Origin: a virus
Length of the DNA: 25,781 bases
Reading direction: 5' to 3' (one strand)
Virus record (IMG/VR): IMGVR_UViG_3300009149_000241
Span: 1-25,781 of that record
A program made the position numbers and the translations under genes. Positions 16,566 through 23,896 of this stretch are shown in pieces; positions within the stretch are counted from its first letter, which is position 1; the number at the start of each line of letters is the position of its first letter. The notes under the pieces were generated by a model, which saw only the letters and a list, made by a program, of their open reading frames with translations, had not been told where the DNA came from and ran no database searches.

Positions 16566-17471
16566 TTAAACTGTTACACCGGAAACCTCACCAATGAAAC
16601 CAACACGTGAAACACTGAACATCAATGATACACCTGCACCAAATCCCTGTGATGCATAATCTAACAAATAAACACCATCATTTACCTCTGTTACTGCATC
16701 CGGTGCAAATGAGCCAATACCATCTGTAATTGACCAATCTGCCGGATTTGTTGCACCAACATAGTCAATTTTATTGTATGCGGTACCGTAACAAAATTCT
16801 GCATTTACTGCCGTTGCCGTTTGTCCAACTGCACCATCAAATGTCAAAACAACATCAACCAAACCATCCAATGTTGTAAAATCAACACCGGCTTCATCAC
16901 TTGTGATCATGTACATTGTTGATTCATCAAACAATCTGTTGACATCAAATGCCAACATGATTTTTTGCACTGTACTATCTGTTGCAAACATAAATGTTGG
17001 ATTCCATGATGGACTATCAACCGCAATTGGATATAAATATCCATCTACTTCCGATCCAATCAAATTTCCATTCACATCAACAAAGTAAACACCAAAATCA
17101 ACACAACGTGTTTTTTCAAGTTTACCCAAAAATGTTGGTGTGCTATCTTCACTCCATAATTCACCACTAAATGATCTTTTACCTTGACGTAAAAATGCCA
17201 TTCTTCCGCTATTCGCTTCCTCAAATTGGCTATCCGCTTTTGGCAATTCTACATTTTCAAATGCAGGTAATGGAAACCATCTTTTTGATGCATCCGGTTC
17301 ATTGATTAAATCTGACCACACCGGTATTGGCGCATTCAAATCAATTCTGTTTTTTGTTCCATCATTTGCCGTTAATGGCACAATGATCATTGAACTTGTT
17401 ATACTAAACAACGGTACACAATTTGGTCTTCCGGTGTTTGAAATTCCTGCGTTACATGCACATCCTTTCAT
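16566..17471 (-). CDS. major tail (tube) protein
   Basis: The 301-residue product begins MKGCACNAGISNTGRPNC and is beta-rich with acidic turns. Segments include KRSFSGELWSEDSTPTFLGK, GSEVDGYLYPIAVDSPSWNP and a C-terminal half resembling an Ig-like decoration (VDVVLTFDGAVGQTATAVNA). Its size, composition and location before tail completion genes and the tape measure fit the tube protein of a non-contractile tail, and no sheath gene is present. It has a 36-nt A-rich leader and is followed by a small basic gene and a terminator, as expected for a protein needed in hundreds of copies. The N-terminal cysteines (CAC, NC) are unusual and could bind metal. Confidence 0.75.
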   Translation of the reverse strand: MKGCACNAGISNTGRPNCVPLFSITSSMIIVPLTANDGTKNRIDLNAPIPVWSDLINEPDASKRWFPLPAFENVELPKADSQFEEANSGRMAFLRQGKRSFSGELWSEDSTPTFLGKLEKTRCVDFGVYFVDVNGNLIGSEVDGYLYPIAVDSPSWNPTFMFATDSTVQKIMLAFDVNRLFDESTMYMITSDEAGVDFTTLDGLVDVVLTFDGAVGQTATAVNAEFCYGTAYNKIDYVGATNPADWSITDGIGSFAPDAVTEVNDGVYLLDYASQGFGAGVSLMFSVSRVGFIGEVSGVTV

Positions 17472-17507
17472 ATTTTCTACTTTTTTATTTAAAATTAATA
17501 ATTCAAT

Positions 17508-18194
17508 TTAACATTTGCAATTCGCTTTGTACATTGACAAAGTGATTTCTAATGAGGTACCGGACAAATTTGCATCCAACACGTTTTCCAACATTCCATT
17601 TTCATTTTCTGTTCCAAAACGTGAAAATGTTTTGTACCTGTATTCATCAACGGTTTTAAATTGCTTTAACCGTTTAACGGTATTAATAAATTCATGCATC
17701 AACTGTTGCATTGGTTGCACCACTTGTTTTCTGTGATCCGGTGTGTAATATTGTGCCGGATCCGTTTCATCTAAGAAAAACAACCGCAATTCCATGTCAC
17801 GTTCAATTGCCGATCCTCTGCCGTAACCGGTTTCACCTATCACTTCCAACATCCAAATCAATGGTAATTTGTTTTCAAGGTGATCACCTGCAATTGTCCA
17901 TTCACGGTTCGTTGCAATTTTTGTTCCTGTGATCCAAAATGGTGGTGTTAAAAAACACAATCCATCCAATGTCAATTGTGGATCTGTCAATGAAACTGCA
18001 ACAATGTATTCATCCGGTTCAACTTCATTGATCAAAAATTCATTTCCCAAATCATCTTTGACTTTTTTTCCTACTCTCGCCCATTTTGTGTGGCATGTGT
18101 ATGTTTTTCCATCAATGATGTTGTATTTGCCAACAAATGAATTGTCCATTTGATCAACTATACCTTCAACAATTATTGCAACATCTTCAATCAT
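17508..18194 (-). CDS. tail terminator / head-tail connector protein, 228 aa
   Basis: ATG 18192-18194 (MIEDVAIIVEG) overlaps the upstream stop as ATGA. A TTG two codons earlier gives a longer form that I reject. The protein has an N-terminal helix plus beta domain and a middle stretch ITGTKIATNREWTIAGDHLENK. Its C-terminus, KTFSRFGTENENGMLENVL then LSGTSLEITLSMYKANCKC, resembles an end common in tail proteins of Bacteroidetes phages. The position between the connector-like 170-residue gene and the tail-tube gene supports a role in closing the tail or joining it to the head. The exact role is inferred. Confidence 0.55.
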   Translation of the reverse strand: MIEDVAIIVEGIVDQMDNSFVGKYNIIDGKTYTCHTKWARVGKKVKDDLGNEFLINEVEPDEYIVAVSLTDPQLTLDGLCFLTPPFWITGTKIATNREWTIAGDHLENKLPLIWMLEVIGETGYGRGSAIERDMELRLFFLDETDPAQYYTPDHRKQVVQPMQQLMHEFINTVKRLKQFKTVDEYRYKTFSRFGTENENGMLENVLDANLSGTSLEITLSMYKANCKC

Positions 18195-18703
18195 ATCCAA
18201 TGTGTGAATGCTTTACTAACTCCATTAAAATTTGGGTATTCGCTTGAATTGTCGCAAATGTACCGTTGAATTGCTCTGTGTATCCTCACCGCATCGTTAT
18301 ACCTTGTATAAATTTGTTGATTTAGCGTTGATACATTGTTGCTATTCTCACCGGTTGGTGCAACTACTCCACTCACCCAAACTTGGTTGATTTGATCCTT
18401 TAAGTATTCAAAATAAATGAAACCTTTGACCATTTCAACCATTCCATCACTAATCACAACACCACAACAGTTTCCATCATAAACAAACGCATTATATATC
18501 GCCAAATATTCCGGTGAAACCGGTACACCTGCATTCAAATCCGCAACAAAATCATTGAACAATTGACCACCTAATAATTGGATCAAATACAATCTTTCAT
18601 ATTTTTCAATGTATGATTGAATTTTTTGTTGTTCGTACATGCCCTTGTGCAATTCGTATTTGCCCTTGCCAAAATCTGCGTATGTGATGCTTAATATGCT
18701 CAT
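18191..18703 (-). CDS. head-tail connector (adaptor)-like protein, 170 aa
   Basis: The product begins MSILSITYADFGKGKYELHK and is mostly helical. The segments KYERLYLIQLLGGQLFNDFV and GMVEMVKGFIYFEYLKDQIN, plus a C-terminal helix (YNDAVRIHRAIQRYI), fit the small helical adaptor proteins that dock under the portal in tailed phages. It sits between the capsid group and the tail genes, the usual adaptor position. It overlaps the next gene by the ATGA junction, and a strong hairpin lies upstream of its start (18719-18746). Codons for LAIYNAF include a polar ATATATCGCC word (18494-18503). Confidence 0.65.
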   Translation of the reverse strand: MSILSITYADFGKGKYELHKGMYEQQKIQSYIEKYERLYLIQLLGGQLFNDFVADLNAGVPVSPEYLAIYNAFVYDGNCCGVVISDGMVEMVKGFIYFEYLKDQINQVWVSGVVAPTGENSNNVSTLNQQIYTRYNDAVRIHRAIQRYICDNSSEYPNFNGVSKAFTHWI

Positions 18704-18718
18704 AGTTTTTGGAATATT

Positions 18719-18746
18719 AACCGGATCCTATTAGTTGGATCCGGTT
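18719..18746. terminator. perfect hairpin at capsid/connector boundary
   Basis: A perfect 10-bp stem AACCGGATCC / GGATCCGGTT with an 8-nt loop overlaps the last codons of the 90-residue gene. The T run (18747-18752) is on the plus side. In the minus direction only TTAATATT follows. For minus transcripts it is thus more likely an attenuator or an RNA-stability/processing element than a full terminator. Confidence 0.55.
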
Positions 18747-19003
18747 TTTTTTGTTGTTTTTTTCTTTGTTGTTGACTGCTTTTTTTCCTCAACCTTCATT
18801 GATTCTGCATTAACTTTTGCCGGTTGGCTTTTTTTGTTTTTGCCTTTGCAATCTTCACATTCATCACATCCATCATTGCAATCTTTTGAAGGAACAACAC
18901 ATGCAATTCCATTTTCCAACAAAAATTGTCGTTGGTTTCCTTCGGCATCAATTATTTGATCCTTTTTCAAATTGCCGTATGTCCTTAAAATTCTTACTTT
19001 CAT
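18731..19003 (-). CDS. small Cys-cluster, lysine-rich protein, 90 aa
   Basis: The product begins MKVRILRTYGNLKKDQIIDA, a short beta domain typical of small head accessory proteins. It continues with a cysteine cluster (CNDGCDECEDC near residues 43-53) and ends in a low-complexity lysine/threonine tail (KKQSTTKKKTTKKTGSN). The cluster could bind a metal and the tail could touch DNA or the acidic capsid lumen. It lies 28 nt after the major capsid gene, so a head-completion or capsid-associated role is likely from position. No family is assigned. Confidence 0.6.
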   Translation of the reverse strand: MKVRILRTYGNLKKDQIIDAEGNQRQFLLENGIACVVPSKDCNDGCDECEDCKGKNKKSQPAKVNAESMKVEEKKQSTTKKKTTKKTGSN

Positions 19004-19031
19004 GACTTCGTTTTTTTAAATGTTCAACAAA

Positions 19032-20273
19032 TTATGGGTTTGTTATATCTAATAACGCACCTGCAACATCTGAACATTTCATGAATGCATCACGTTCAAT
19101 TGTTGAAACATGGAATTGTAAACGTTCAACCGCTTTGATTGTAACAACTTCGTGTTCAAAATTGTCATTGTTTTCGTATGCCATTTCAATTGTTGATGCC
19201 ATGCGGTCTAAAATTTGACCTTTTGAACTATCAAACACATACAATGTATTCGGTGCAACAATTGGTGATGTCACAACACGCATTCCATTTAACACGGCAT
19301 TTCCTGTCAACATGAAATTTGGCAATAAATAGTCACCATCCGCATTTTTCGTGTGCATAAATTTCACCCAATCATTGTAATTCATCAAAATTGTGTCTGC
19401 ATCCCATGCACGTTCTTGACCAAATGTGAAAATTTGCGCTTTCATTGCACCTGTTAATTCTGCAAGTGTTGCACTTGTGAATGCACCTGTATATGGTGCC
19501 AAAACATTTGCCGGTTGAAATTCACTTGCAATTGTATCAATTGACAAAATTGATCCTGTACCCAATAAAAGTTCATAATCTTCTGTCAATTTGATTGATT
19601 GGTTTACCAATTGCTTAATTTCTGCTTCAACAAATGAATAATCATCCATCATGTCAATACATACATCAACAAAATCACGGATTTTTGAAATTTGCACCGT
19701 GCGTGTGATCCACGTTTTTTTCGTGTTGTGTGTTGACGTTGCACATGCAATAACAACTTTTGCATCACGTGTCACCGTTTCTTCTTCACGATATTTCACG
19801 TATTCTGTTGAAACTTTTGTACGTCTGAACAAATCAATGATTCTTGTTGCACGTACCGGTTTTTCAACTGTACCATTCAACCATTGTGCATAATCTGTTC
19901 CACTTGTGATGTCGGATGGATTTTGCACTGCCTTCAATGCTAATTCAACCATTCCGGATTTTGATTTGATCATGTCCGCAATGTTTGTTCCTTTTTCTTT
20001 GATTAGGTCAAACAATGATTTTTTTGCAACCGGTTCACCTTTTGCATTTTCTTTCAATCCTGCAATTGCACTTTCCAATTCAACAAATTTTGTTTGCATT
20101 TCTGCAACAACTGTTTCATTGTTTTTTTCTGCAAATGATGTTTTCAATGCTTCAAATTCACTTTTCAATCCATCAATGTCACTTGCTTTTGCAAGTCCAT
20201 TTGTTTTTTCTGCAATTTTTGCTTCAAATTGCGCAACCACTTCTTGTGGTGTCATTTCGTTTTCTTGTGCCAT
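19032..20273 (-). CDS. major capsid protein, HK97 fold
   Basis: The chosen start is ATG 20271-20273 (MAQENEMTPQEVVAQFE). A TTG three codons upstream is ignored. The first 100 or so of 413 residues are coiled coil (EALKTSFAEKNNETVVAEMQ), matching the delta scaffolding domain removed by the protease in HK97-type phages. The remainder has the expected body: TDYAQWLNGTVEKPVRATRI, then YELLLGTGSILSIDTIASEF, and a C-terminal part with MRVVTSPIVAPNTLYVFDSS and EVVTIKAVERLQFHV. It forms the icosahedral shell. It follows the protease by 19 nt and precedes the small Cys-cluster protein. Confidence 0.92.
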   Translation of the reverse strand: MAQENEMTPQEVVAQFEAKIAEKTNGLAKASDIDGLKSEFEALKTSFAEKNNETVVAEMQTKFVELESAIAGLKENAKGEPVAKKSLFDLIKEKGTNIADMIKSKSGMVELALKAVQNPSDITSGTDYAQWLNGTVEKPVRATRIIDLFRRTKVSTEYVKYREEETVTRDAKVVIACATSTHNTKKTWITRTVQISKIRDFVDVCIDMMDDYSFVEAEIKQLVNQSIKLTEDYELLLGTGSILSIDTIASEFQPANVLAPYTGAFTSATLAELTGAMKAQIFTFGQERAWDADTILMNYNDWVKFMHTKNADGDYLLPNFMLTGNAVLNGMRVVTSPIVAPNTLYVFDSSKGQILDRMASTIEMAYENNDNFEHEVVTIKAVERLQFHVSTIERDAFMKCSDVAGALLDITNP

Positions 20274-20292
20274 AATTGACAATTTTTAAATT

Positions 20293-21060
20293 TTAGTTTA
20301 TTAATTTACTTACCTTACTCCAATCAAATACATTTTGATCTTCAACAACGGTTGAATGTTTGATGTCAAACGGTTCAATGTTGGCAATGTCAACCAATCG
20401 TGCATTCAAATATTTTAATTTCATTTCTAATTCGTACAACCTTTCATCCGATCCGGTGCCGTGTTTCAATGCTTTACCAACCAAATCAATTTGATCCGCA
20501 ATTTTCATGATCACATTTAGTTTGTCATCTGCACTTTTTACAACGTCAATCACATTTGTAAATTCATTTGCACCAAATGTAACCGCCGATCCTTCCCACA
20601 ATTTCACTTCATTGATCAAAAAATATCCACCACCATCAATTGTTGCATCTTCAATGTATTTCATTTTATCTGAAATGTACTGAAAACCAATTGAATGTTC
20701 ATTTATAATTCCATCCGCATAATCACGCAATGCATCTTCACCCTTTGTTGATGTTCCTAATTGACCAACTGCAAACAATCCTTTGTCATCCTCTTGCAAT
20801 TTGTTAAATTTTCCAATTTGCCATTGCCAATCATGATGACGTAAAAATGCAATTTTTCTATTTGATCCGGAATTTGCACCACGTTGTTCAATTGAATTTT
20901 TAAAGGCACCTTTTTTGATCATGTCATTGTCACTGTCAATCACATCAAACGTTGAAAGATAAATTGCAACCTCTCTTTTGCTCAAATCAATATCTTTTAT
21001 TGATGTTTGTGCCGTTTTTATATTGTATGCGTTTTCTGTTTTTTGCATGATTGTAAACAT
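20293..21060 (-). CDS. prohead maturation protease (HK97/U35 family)
   Basis: The 255-residue product shows the serine protease signature of HK97-type prohead proteases: an early beta strand KREVAIYLSTFDVIDSDND, the catalytic-His segment FLRHHDW (His75/His76), and the catalytic-Ser segment NEHSIGFQY (Ser123). The C-terminal third is helical and charged. It trims the scaffolding domain of the capsid protein inside the prohead. ATG at 21060 or the internal ATG at 21048 could start it, and the first is reported. It is the first gene of the long late operon and diverges from the portal gene across a 49-bp gap. Confidence 0.9.
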   Translation of the reverse strand: MFTIMQKTENAYNIKTAQTSIKDIDLSKREVAIYLSTFDVIDSDNDMIKKGAFKNSIEQRGANSGSNRKIAFLRHHDWQWQIGKFNKLQEDDKGLFAVGQLGTSTKGEDALRDYADGIINEHSIGFQYISDKMKYIEDATIDGGGYFLINEVKLWEGSAVTFGANEFTNVIDVVKSADDKLNVIMKIADQIDLVGKALKHGTGSDERLYELEMKLKYLNARLVDIANIEPFDIKHSTVVEDQNVFDWSKVSKLIN

Positions 21061-21109
21061 TTTACATCAAAATTAGTTAAATTTGTTCAAATATCAATAA
21101 CAAAATAAC
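21061..21109. promoter_or_regulatory. divergent promoter region, protease / portal
   Basis: This gap contains a plus-strand TAAATTTG (21078-21085, an exact TAnnTTTG match) about 25 nt before the portal ATG. It also contains a minus-strand GATATTTG (21088-21095, one mismatch) about 28 nt before the protease ATG. TTG triplets lie about 22-24 bp upstream of each, slightly longer than the 19 bp seen in the accessory promoters. Neither has the CAAA leader. The two would drive portal and late operon apart. Confidence 0.5.
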
Positions 21110-22306
21110 ATGGAAAACAATTTTTGGTCATCTGTATTTGGTTTGTCATCCGGAAAATTCGACAAATTTATGGATTTATTAAGCCGTCAAAACAATCAAA
21201 TGTGGGGTGAAAAAGGTGCGGTTTGGGTTGACACAAATAAACCTTTTGATTTGTATTTGGAAATTCCGGAATTGCGAACGGTAATAAATAGACGTGCATT
21301 GATGATGTCCGGTGCCGTTCCAAAATTGGTTGACATGGATGGAAATGTCGTTGATGACCACCAATGGGTGTATGATCTTATTTCAAAACCAAATCCAACA
21401 CAATCATGGTCTGATTGTATGTATATGATCGCCGTTAATGATGGATTGTTTAACAATTCTTTTGCATATTGTCCAAAACGATCATTTGACATCCGGAATT
21501 TGTTGGTGCCATTACCAACACCAAAAATCAAAATCAATTTATCCGGAAAATTTTTGGATCAAATGGATGCCGGTGGTTTGATTGATGGATTTGAATTTTG
21601 GTATGATGACAAAAAAATGGAAACCATTGAATTGGATGACATGTTGTATTTCAATACTCCGGATGGAATTAATTTGATCAATACTGAAAATAGAATTAAA
21701 ACGTTAAAATATCCACTTTCTAATATTAAGGCACAATATCACAAACGAAATGTGCTATTAGAAAACATGTCTGCATTGGGTGTTTTGTCTTCACGTCAAT
21801 CTGACATGGGCGGTGCATTACCAATGACACCGGAAGAAAAACATCAAATCCAAAATGATTGGATCAAACGCAACAAAGATCAATTGGTGATCACGGAAGC
21901 GGATGTAAATTGGACACCAATGAGTTATCCAACAAAGGATTTGATGTTGTTTGAGGAATTAACGGAAGATAAAATGGCATTGATTGATGCGTTTGGCTTG
22001 TCTTATCACATTTTCAGTCAATCAAAAGGATCCACATTTGCAAATGTAAAAGAAGGGATGCGCATGACCTATCAAGATACAATAATACCGGAAACTGAAC
22101 AAATGTATGCAACACTATCACATCAACTTGGTTTGGTTGATCAAGGTTTGTTGATCATTCCGGATTTTTCACATGTTGCCGTTTTGCAGGATGACGAAAG
22201 TATGAAGGCAACCGCATTGAATACACGTGCGGATGCACTAAACAAAATCACATTGGCAGGTATTGAATTGAGTGATGATGAAAAACGTGCATTGTTGATG
22301 TTGTAA
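21110..22306 (+). CDS. portal protein (HK97-type)
   Basis: This 398-residue protein has the usual portal length and layout. It begins MENNFWSSVFGLSSGKFDKF; the motif LRTVINRRALMMSGAVPKLV is the classic early portal helix/strand. It continues with WVYDLISKPNPTQSW, ELDDMLYFNTPDGIN and the late stem/crown region FGLSYHIFSQSKGSTFANVK and MRMTYQDTIIPETEQ. It forms the dodecameric ring through which DNA is packaged. It is the only plus-strand gene found, separate in direction from protease and capsid, and no terminase precedes it here. It has its own promoter-like box upstream and a terminator downstream. Confidence 0.93.
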   Translation: MENNFWSSVFGLSSGKFDKFMDLLSRQNNQMWGEKGAVWVDTNKPFDLYLEIPELRTVINRRALMMSGAVPKLVDMDGNVVDDHQWVYDLISKPNPTQSWSDCMYMIAVNDGLFNNSFAYCPKRSFDIRNLLVPLPTPKIKINLSGKFLDQMDAGGLIDGFEFWYDDKKMETIELDDMLYFNTPDGINLINTENRIKTLKYPLSNIKAQYHKRNVLLENMSALGVLSSRQSDMGGALPMTPEEKHQIQNDWIKRNKDQLVITEADVNWTPMSYPTKDLMLFEELTEDKMALIDAFGLSYHIFSQSKGSTFANVKEGMRMTYQDTIIPETEQMYATLSHQLGLVDQGLLIIPDFSHVAVLQDDESMKATALNTRADALNKITLAGIELSDDEKRALLML

Positions 22307-22346
22307 TTTTTTACACAATATATCGCCGGTCATTACCGGAAACAAT

Positions 22347-22380
22347 AACGGCACCCAATTGGATGCCGTTTTTTATTTTT
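22347..22380 (+). terminator. portal gene terminator
   Basis: A 10-position stem AACGGCACCC / GGATGCCGTT (22347-22370, one C-A mismatch on this strand) has an AATT loop and is followed by TTTTTTATTTTT on the plus strand. It ends the portal transcript. The minus gene at 22379-22690 stops at its edge, so convergent transcripts meet here. Confidence 0.75.
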
Positions 22381-22690
22381 ACAACCTTGTGTACAATCCG
22401 GTTTCATTTTCAAACATTTTCACCAACATGTCATTGTAAACATTTTCAACAACTTTTTTCACTGTTCGTTTTCCTGCTCTTACACTCACAAATTCCATTG
22501 TGTACACATCCATTGGTGTTAATGTGATTGTCAAATAATTTGCACCGGATGCATTGCGTGTCAACTGCATTGATAATTTGTTTTCACTTGCACCAAAATT
22601 TTTTGATCCTGTCATCATTGCAAATCTGTTTCCTCCTAATTGGTTTAAGATCTCTTTTGCTACGTGGTAATTTTTTGCTTCTGTTGTCAT
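22379..22690 (-). CDS. conserved small phage protein, 103 aa
   Basis: The product reads as a helix (NYHVAKEILNQLGGNRFAMM), a TGSKNFGASENKLSMQL segment, and beta strands with NYLTITLTPMDVYTMEF, ending NETGLYTRL. The pattern QLGGN.F..MTG.KNF, then NYL.I.L...D.Y.MEF and a final TGLYT, is one I recognise from many small phage and prophage proteins of unknown function. It has its own promoter (22730-22759) and CAAA leader, and faces the portal terminator. It is probably an early accessory protein. Confidence 0.75.
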   Translation of the reverse strand: MTTEAKNYHVAKEILNQLGGNRFAMMTGSKNFGASENKLSMQLTRNASGANYLTITLTPMDVYTMEFVSVRAGKRTVKKVVENVYNDMLVKMFENETGLYTRL

Positions 22691-22729
22691 GTTGTTTTGT
22701 TTTTGTGTTTGTTTGTTTCTTTCAATACT

Positions 22730-22759
22730 TAAAGATACAAATTAAATTTGTATCTACAA
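22730..22759 (-). promoter_or_regulatory. accessory promoter with palindromic operator
   Basis: Minus strand: TTG (22757-22759), 19-bp spacer, TATCTTTA (22730-22737). The spacer and -7 box hold a perfect inverted repeat with 9-bp arms GATACAAAT / ATTTGTATC around TAA (22734-22754), which looks like a repressor site. It drives the 103-residue gene. Confidence 0.75.
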
Positions 22760-22777
22760 GTTTTTTTGATCTTTTTT

Positions 22778-23023
22778 TTAAAGTTTTTTTCCTGTTAATT
22801 CTTCCATCCATTCATGCAAATATGCACCGGCATTGCATGGGTGCGCATTTCCACCTGTTCCATTTACTGTTGCCATACTCCATGATTCAATCCAAATGTT
22901 ACGTGTGATAAATTGATTATATCTAATCGCCATCATGAACGGATTTGATGCAATCATTGGAATGATCACCGGTTTGTTTGTTTCTAAATTTCTACCTTCT
23001 ACTACTAAAAATACTTTGCTCAT
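22778..23023 (-). CDS. hypothetical protein, 81 aa
   Basis: The soluble product begins MSKVFLVVEGRNLETNKPVI and has strand-helix character (FMMAIRYNQFITRNIWIESW), a glycine turn (NGTGGNAHPCNAG) and a helical, charged end (YLHEWMEELTGKK). There is no membrane segment or known motif. It is a single-gene cassette with a promoter at 23053-23082 and a terminator before that. Downstream it runs into the promoter of the 103-residue gene. Function unknown. Confidence 0.7.
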   Translation of the reverse strand: MSKVFLVVEGRNLETNKPVIIPMIASNPFMMAIRYNQFITRNIWIESWSMATVNGTGGNAHPCNAGAYLHEWMEELTGKKL

Positions 23024-23052
23024 TTTGTTTTGTTTTTGTTTGTTTCTTTATA

Positions 23053-23082
23053 TAAAGATACAAATTTAATTTACATATACAA
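23053..23082 (-). promoter_or_regulatory. accessory promoter
   Basis: Minus strand: TTG (23080-23082), 19 bp, TATCTTTA (23053-23060), upstream of the 81-residue gene with the CAAA-rich leader between. A terminator stem-loop (23116-23142) lies directly upstream. Together they form a stem-loop plus promoter unit. Confidence 0.8.
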
Positions 23083-23115
23083 TACATTTATGCAATTATT
23101 TTCAAAAAAAAAAGC

Positions 23116-23142
23116 AAAAAAAAATGGCACCAATTGATGCCA
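23116..23142 (-). terminator. intrinsic terminator
   Basis: Minus RNA forms TGGCATC / GGTGCCA (7 bp with one U-G pair, loop AATT; 23125-23142) followed by a U run (A run 23116-23124). The wobble pair exists only on this strand, so it is built for minus transcripts. It closes the cassette of the 44- and 53-residue genes. Confidence 0.75.
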
Positions 23143-23218
23143 ATAAAACAGGATCCAAAACCTTCAAGTTTTCAAACCGTGTTTTTGTTGATTTCAAATA
23201 TACACAATATATCGCCAA

Positions 23219-23380
23219 TCATTTGTGTTGGATCTGTTTTTTTCCGTGTACCTTTTTCATGTATTTTGCACGTACTTTTGATTGATCTGCAAATGACATT
23301 TTTTCGTATTGATCATGTGCAACACCAACGGCATCACACATGATTTTGTTTAGTTCCTCAATTGAATGGTTTGCAAACAT
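23219..23380 (-). CDS. small hypothetical protein, 53 aa
   Basis: The frame runs from ATG 23378-23380 to TGA 23219-23221, starting 7 nt after the 44-residue gene. The product begins MFANHSIEELNKIMCDAVGV, is helical, and ends with a basic tail (RAKYMKKVHGKKQIQHK). It is the second gene of a two-gene cassette closed by the terminator at 23116-23142. A polar ATATATCGCC word lies just past its stop (23207-23216). No family is recognised. Operon spacing and codon use support it. Confidence 0.6.
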   Translation of the reverse strand: MFANHSIEELNKIMCDAVGVAHDQYEKMSFADQSKVRAKYMKKVHGKKQIQHK

Positions 23381-23387
23381 GGCTTTT

Positions 23388-23522
23388 TTATTTATAAATT
23401 AGTATTTCAACTTTTTCAATCAATCTGCAAAACAATGTTTCTTCATCCATTGTCATTGTTCCTGCATCTCTTTTTGCTTCTAATTTTTCGATCTGTGATA
23501 TTAAAATGTTAATTGCTTTCAT
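23388..23522 (-). CDS. small hypothetical protein, 44 aa
   Basis: The frame runs from ATG 23520-23522 to TAA 23388-23390. The product begins MKAINILISQIEKLEAKRDA and is one long amphipathic helix with a short loop (GTMTMDEE), likely a coiled-coil dimer. It is the first gene after the promoter at 23551-23580 and the CAAA leader, which supports this start. Small helical proteins of this type in phage early regions often bind host proteins, but nothing here shows that directly. Confidence 0.6.
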   Translation of the reverse strand: MKAINILISQIEKLEAKRDAGTMTMDEETLFCRLIEKVEILIYK

Positions 23523-23550
23523 GTTGTTTTGTTTTGTTTGTTTCTTTATA

Positions 23551-23580
23551 TAAAGATACAAATTTAATTTACATTAACAA
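23551..23580 (-). promoter_or_regulatory. accessory promoter
   Basis: Minus strand: TTG (23578-23580), 19 bp, TATCTTTA (23551-23558). It is nearly identical to its neighbours, including an A run about 5 bp upstream of TTG. It drives the 44- and 53-residue genes. Confidence 0.8.
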
Positions 23581-23593
23581 CACTTTTTTGCAT

Positions 23594-23809
23594 TTATTTT
23601 TTAATTTTTTTATACGTTATGTATTGATCTTTCATGAAATCAAAATACTTGTATGCAACACCAACCAAACCGGAACAATCATGATATTCAATTGATACAA
23701 ATTTTGGGTTTCTTTGTTCAACAACTTCTTGAACTTCTTGGAATGTATCACATGAAAATTGTGATTTCTTTTGTGTTGATCTGTTTGTGATGAAAAGTTG
23801 AAAATACAT
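23594..23809 (-). CDS. hypothetical protein, 71 aa
   Basis: The product begins MYFQLFITNRSTQKKSQFSC and has beta strands, a helix (TFQEVQEVVEQRNPKFVSIE), and a C-terminal beta/charged part ending TYKKIKK. There is no membrane helix. Two cysteines are spaced apart (FSCDT, YHDCSGL). It is a single-gene cassette under the promoter at 23848-23877, and its stop lies 14 nt from the next promoter. It may be an early host-interaction protein, but no family is recognised. Confidence 0.7.
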   Translation of the reverse strand: MYFQLFITNRSTQKKSQFSCDTFQEVQEVVEQRNPKFVSIEYHDCSGLVGVAYKYFDFMKDQYITYKKIKK

Positions 23810-23847
23810 AATAAAAAAAGTTTTGTTTGTTTGTTTCGTTTACACTG

Positions 23848-23877
23848 TAAAGATACAAATTTAATTTACATATACAA
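23848..23877 (-). promoter_or_regulatory. accessory promoter
   Basis: Minus strand: TTG (23875-23877), 19 bp, TATCTTTA (23848-23855). It lies 20 nt past the exonuclease stop with no strong terminator between, so read-through from the exonuclease gene is likely. It drives the 71-residue gene. Confidence 0.8.
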
Positions 23878-23896
23878 CACTTTTTTGCATTTATTT

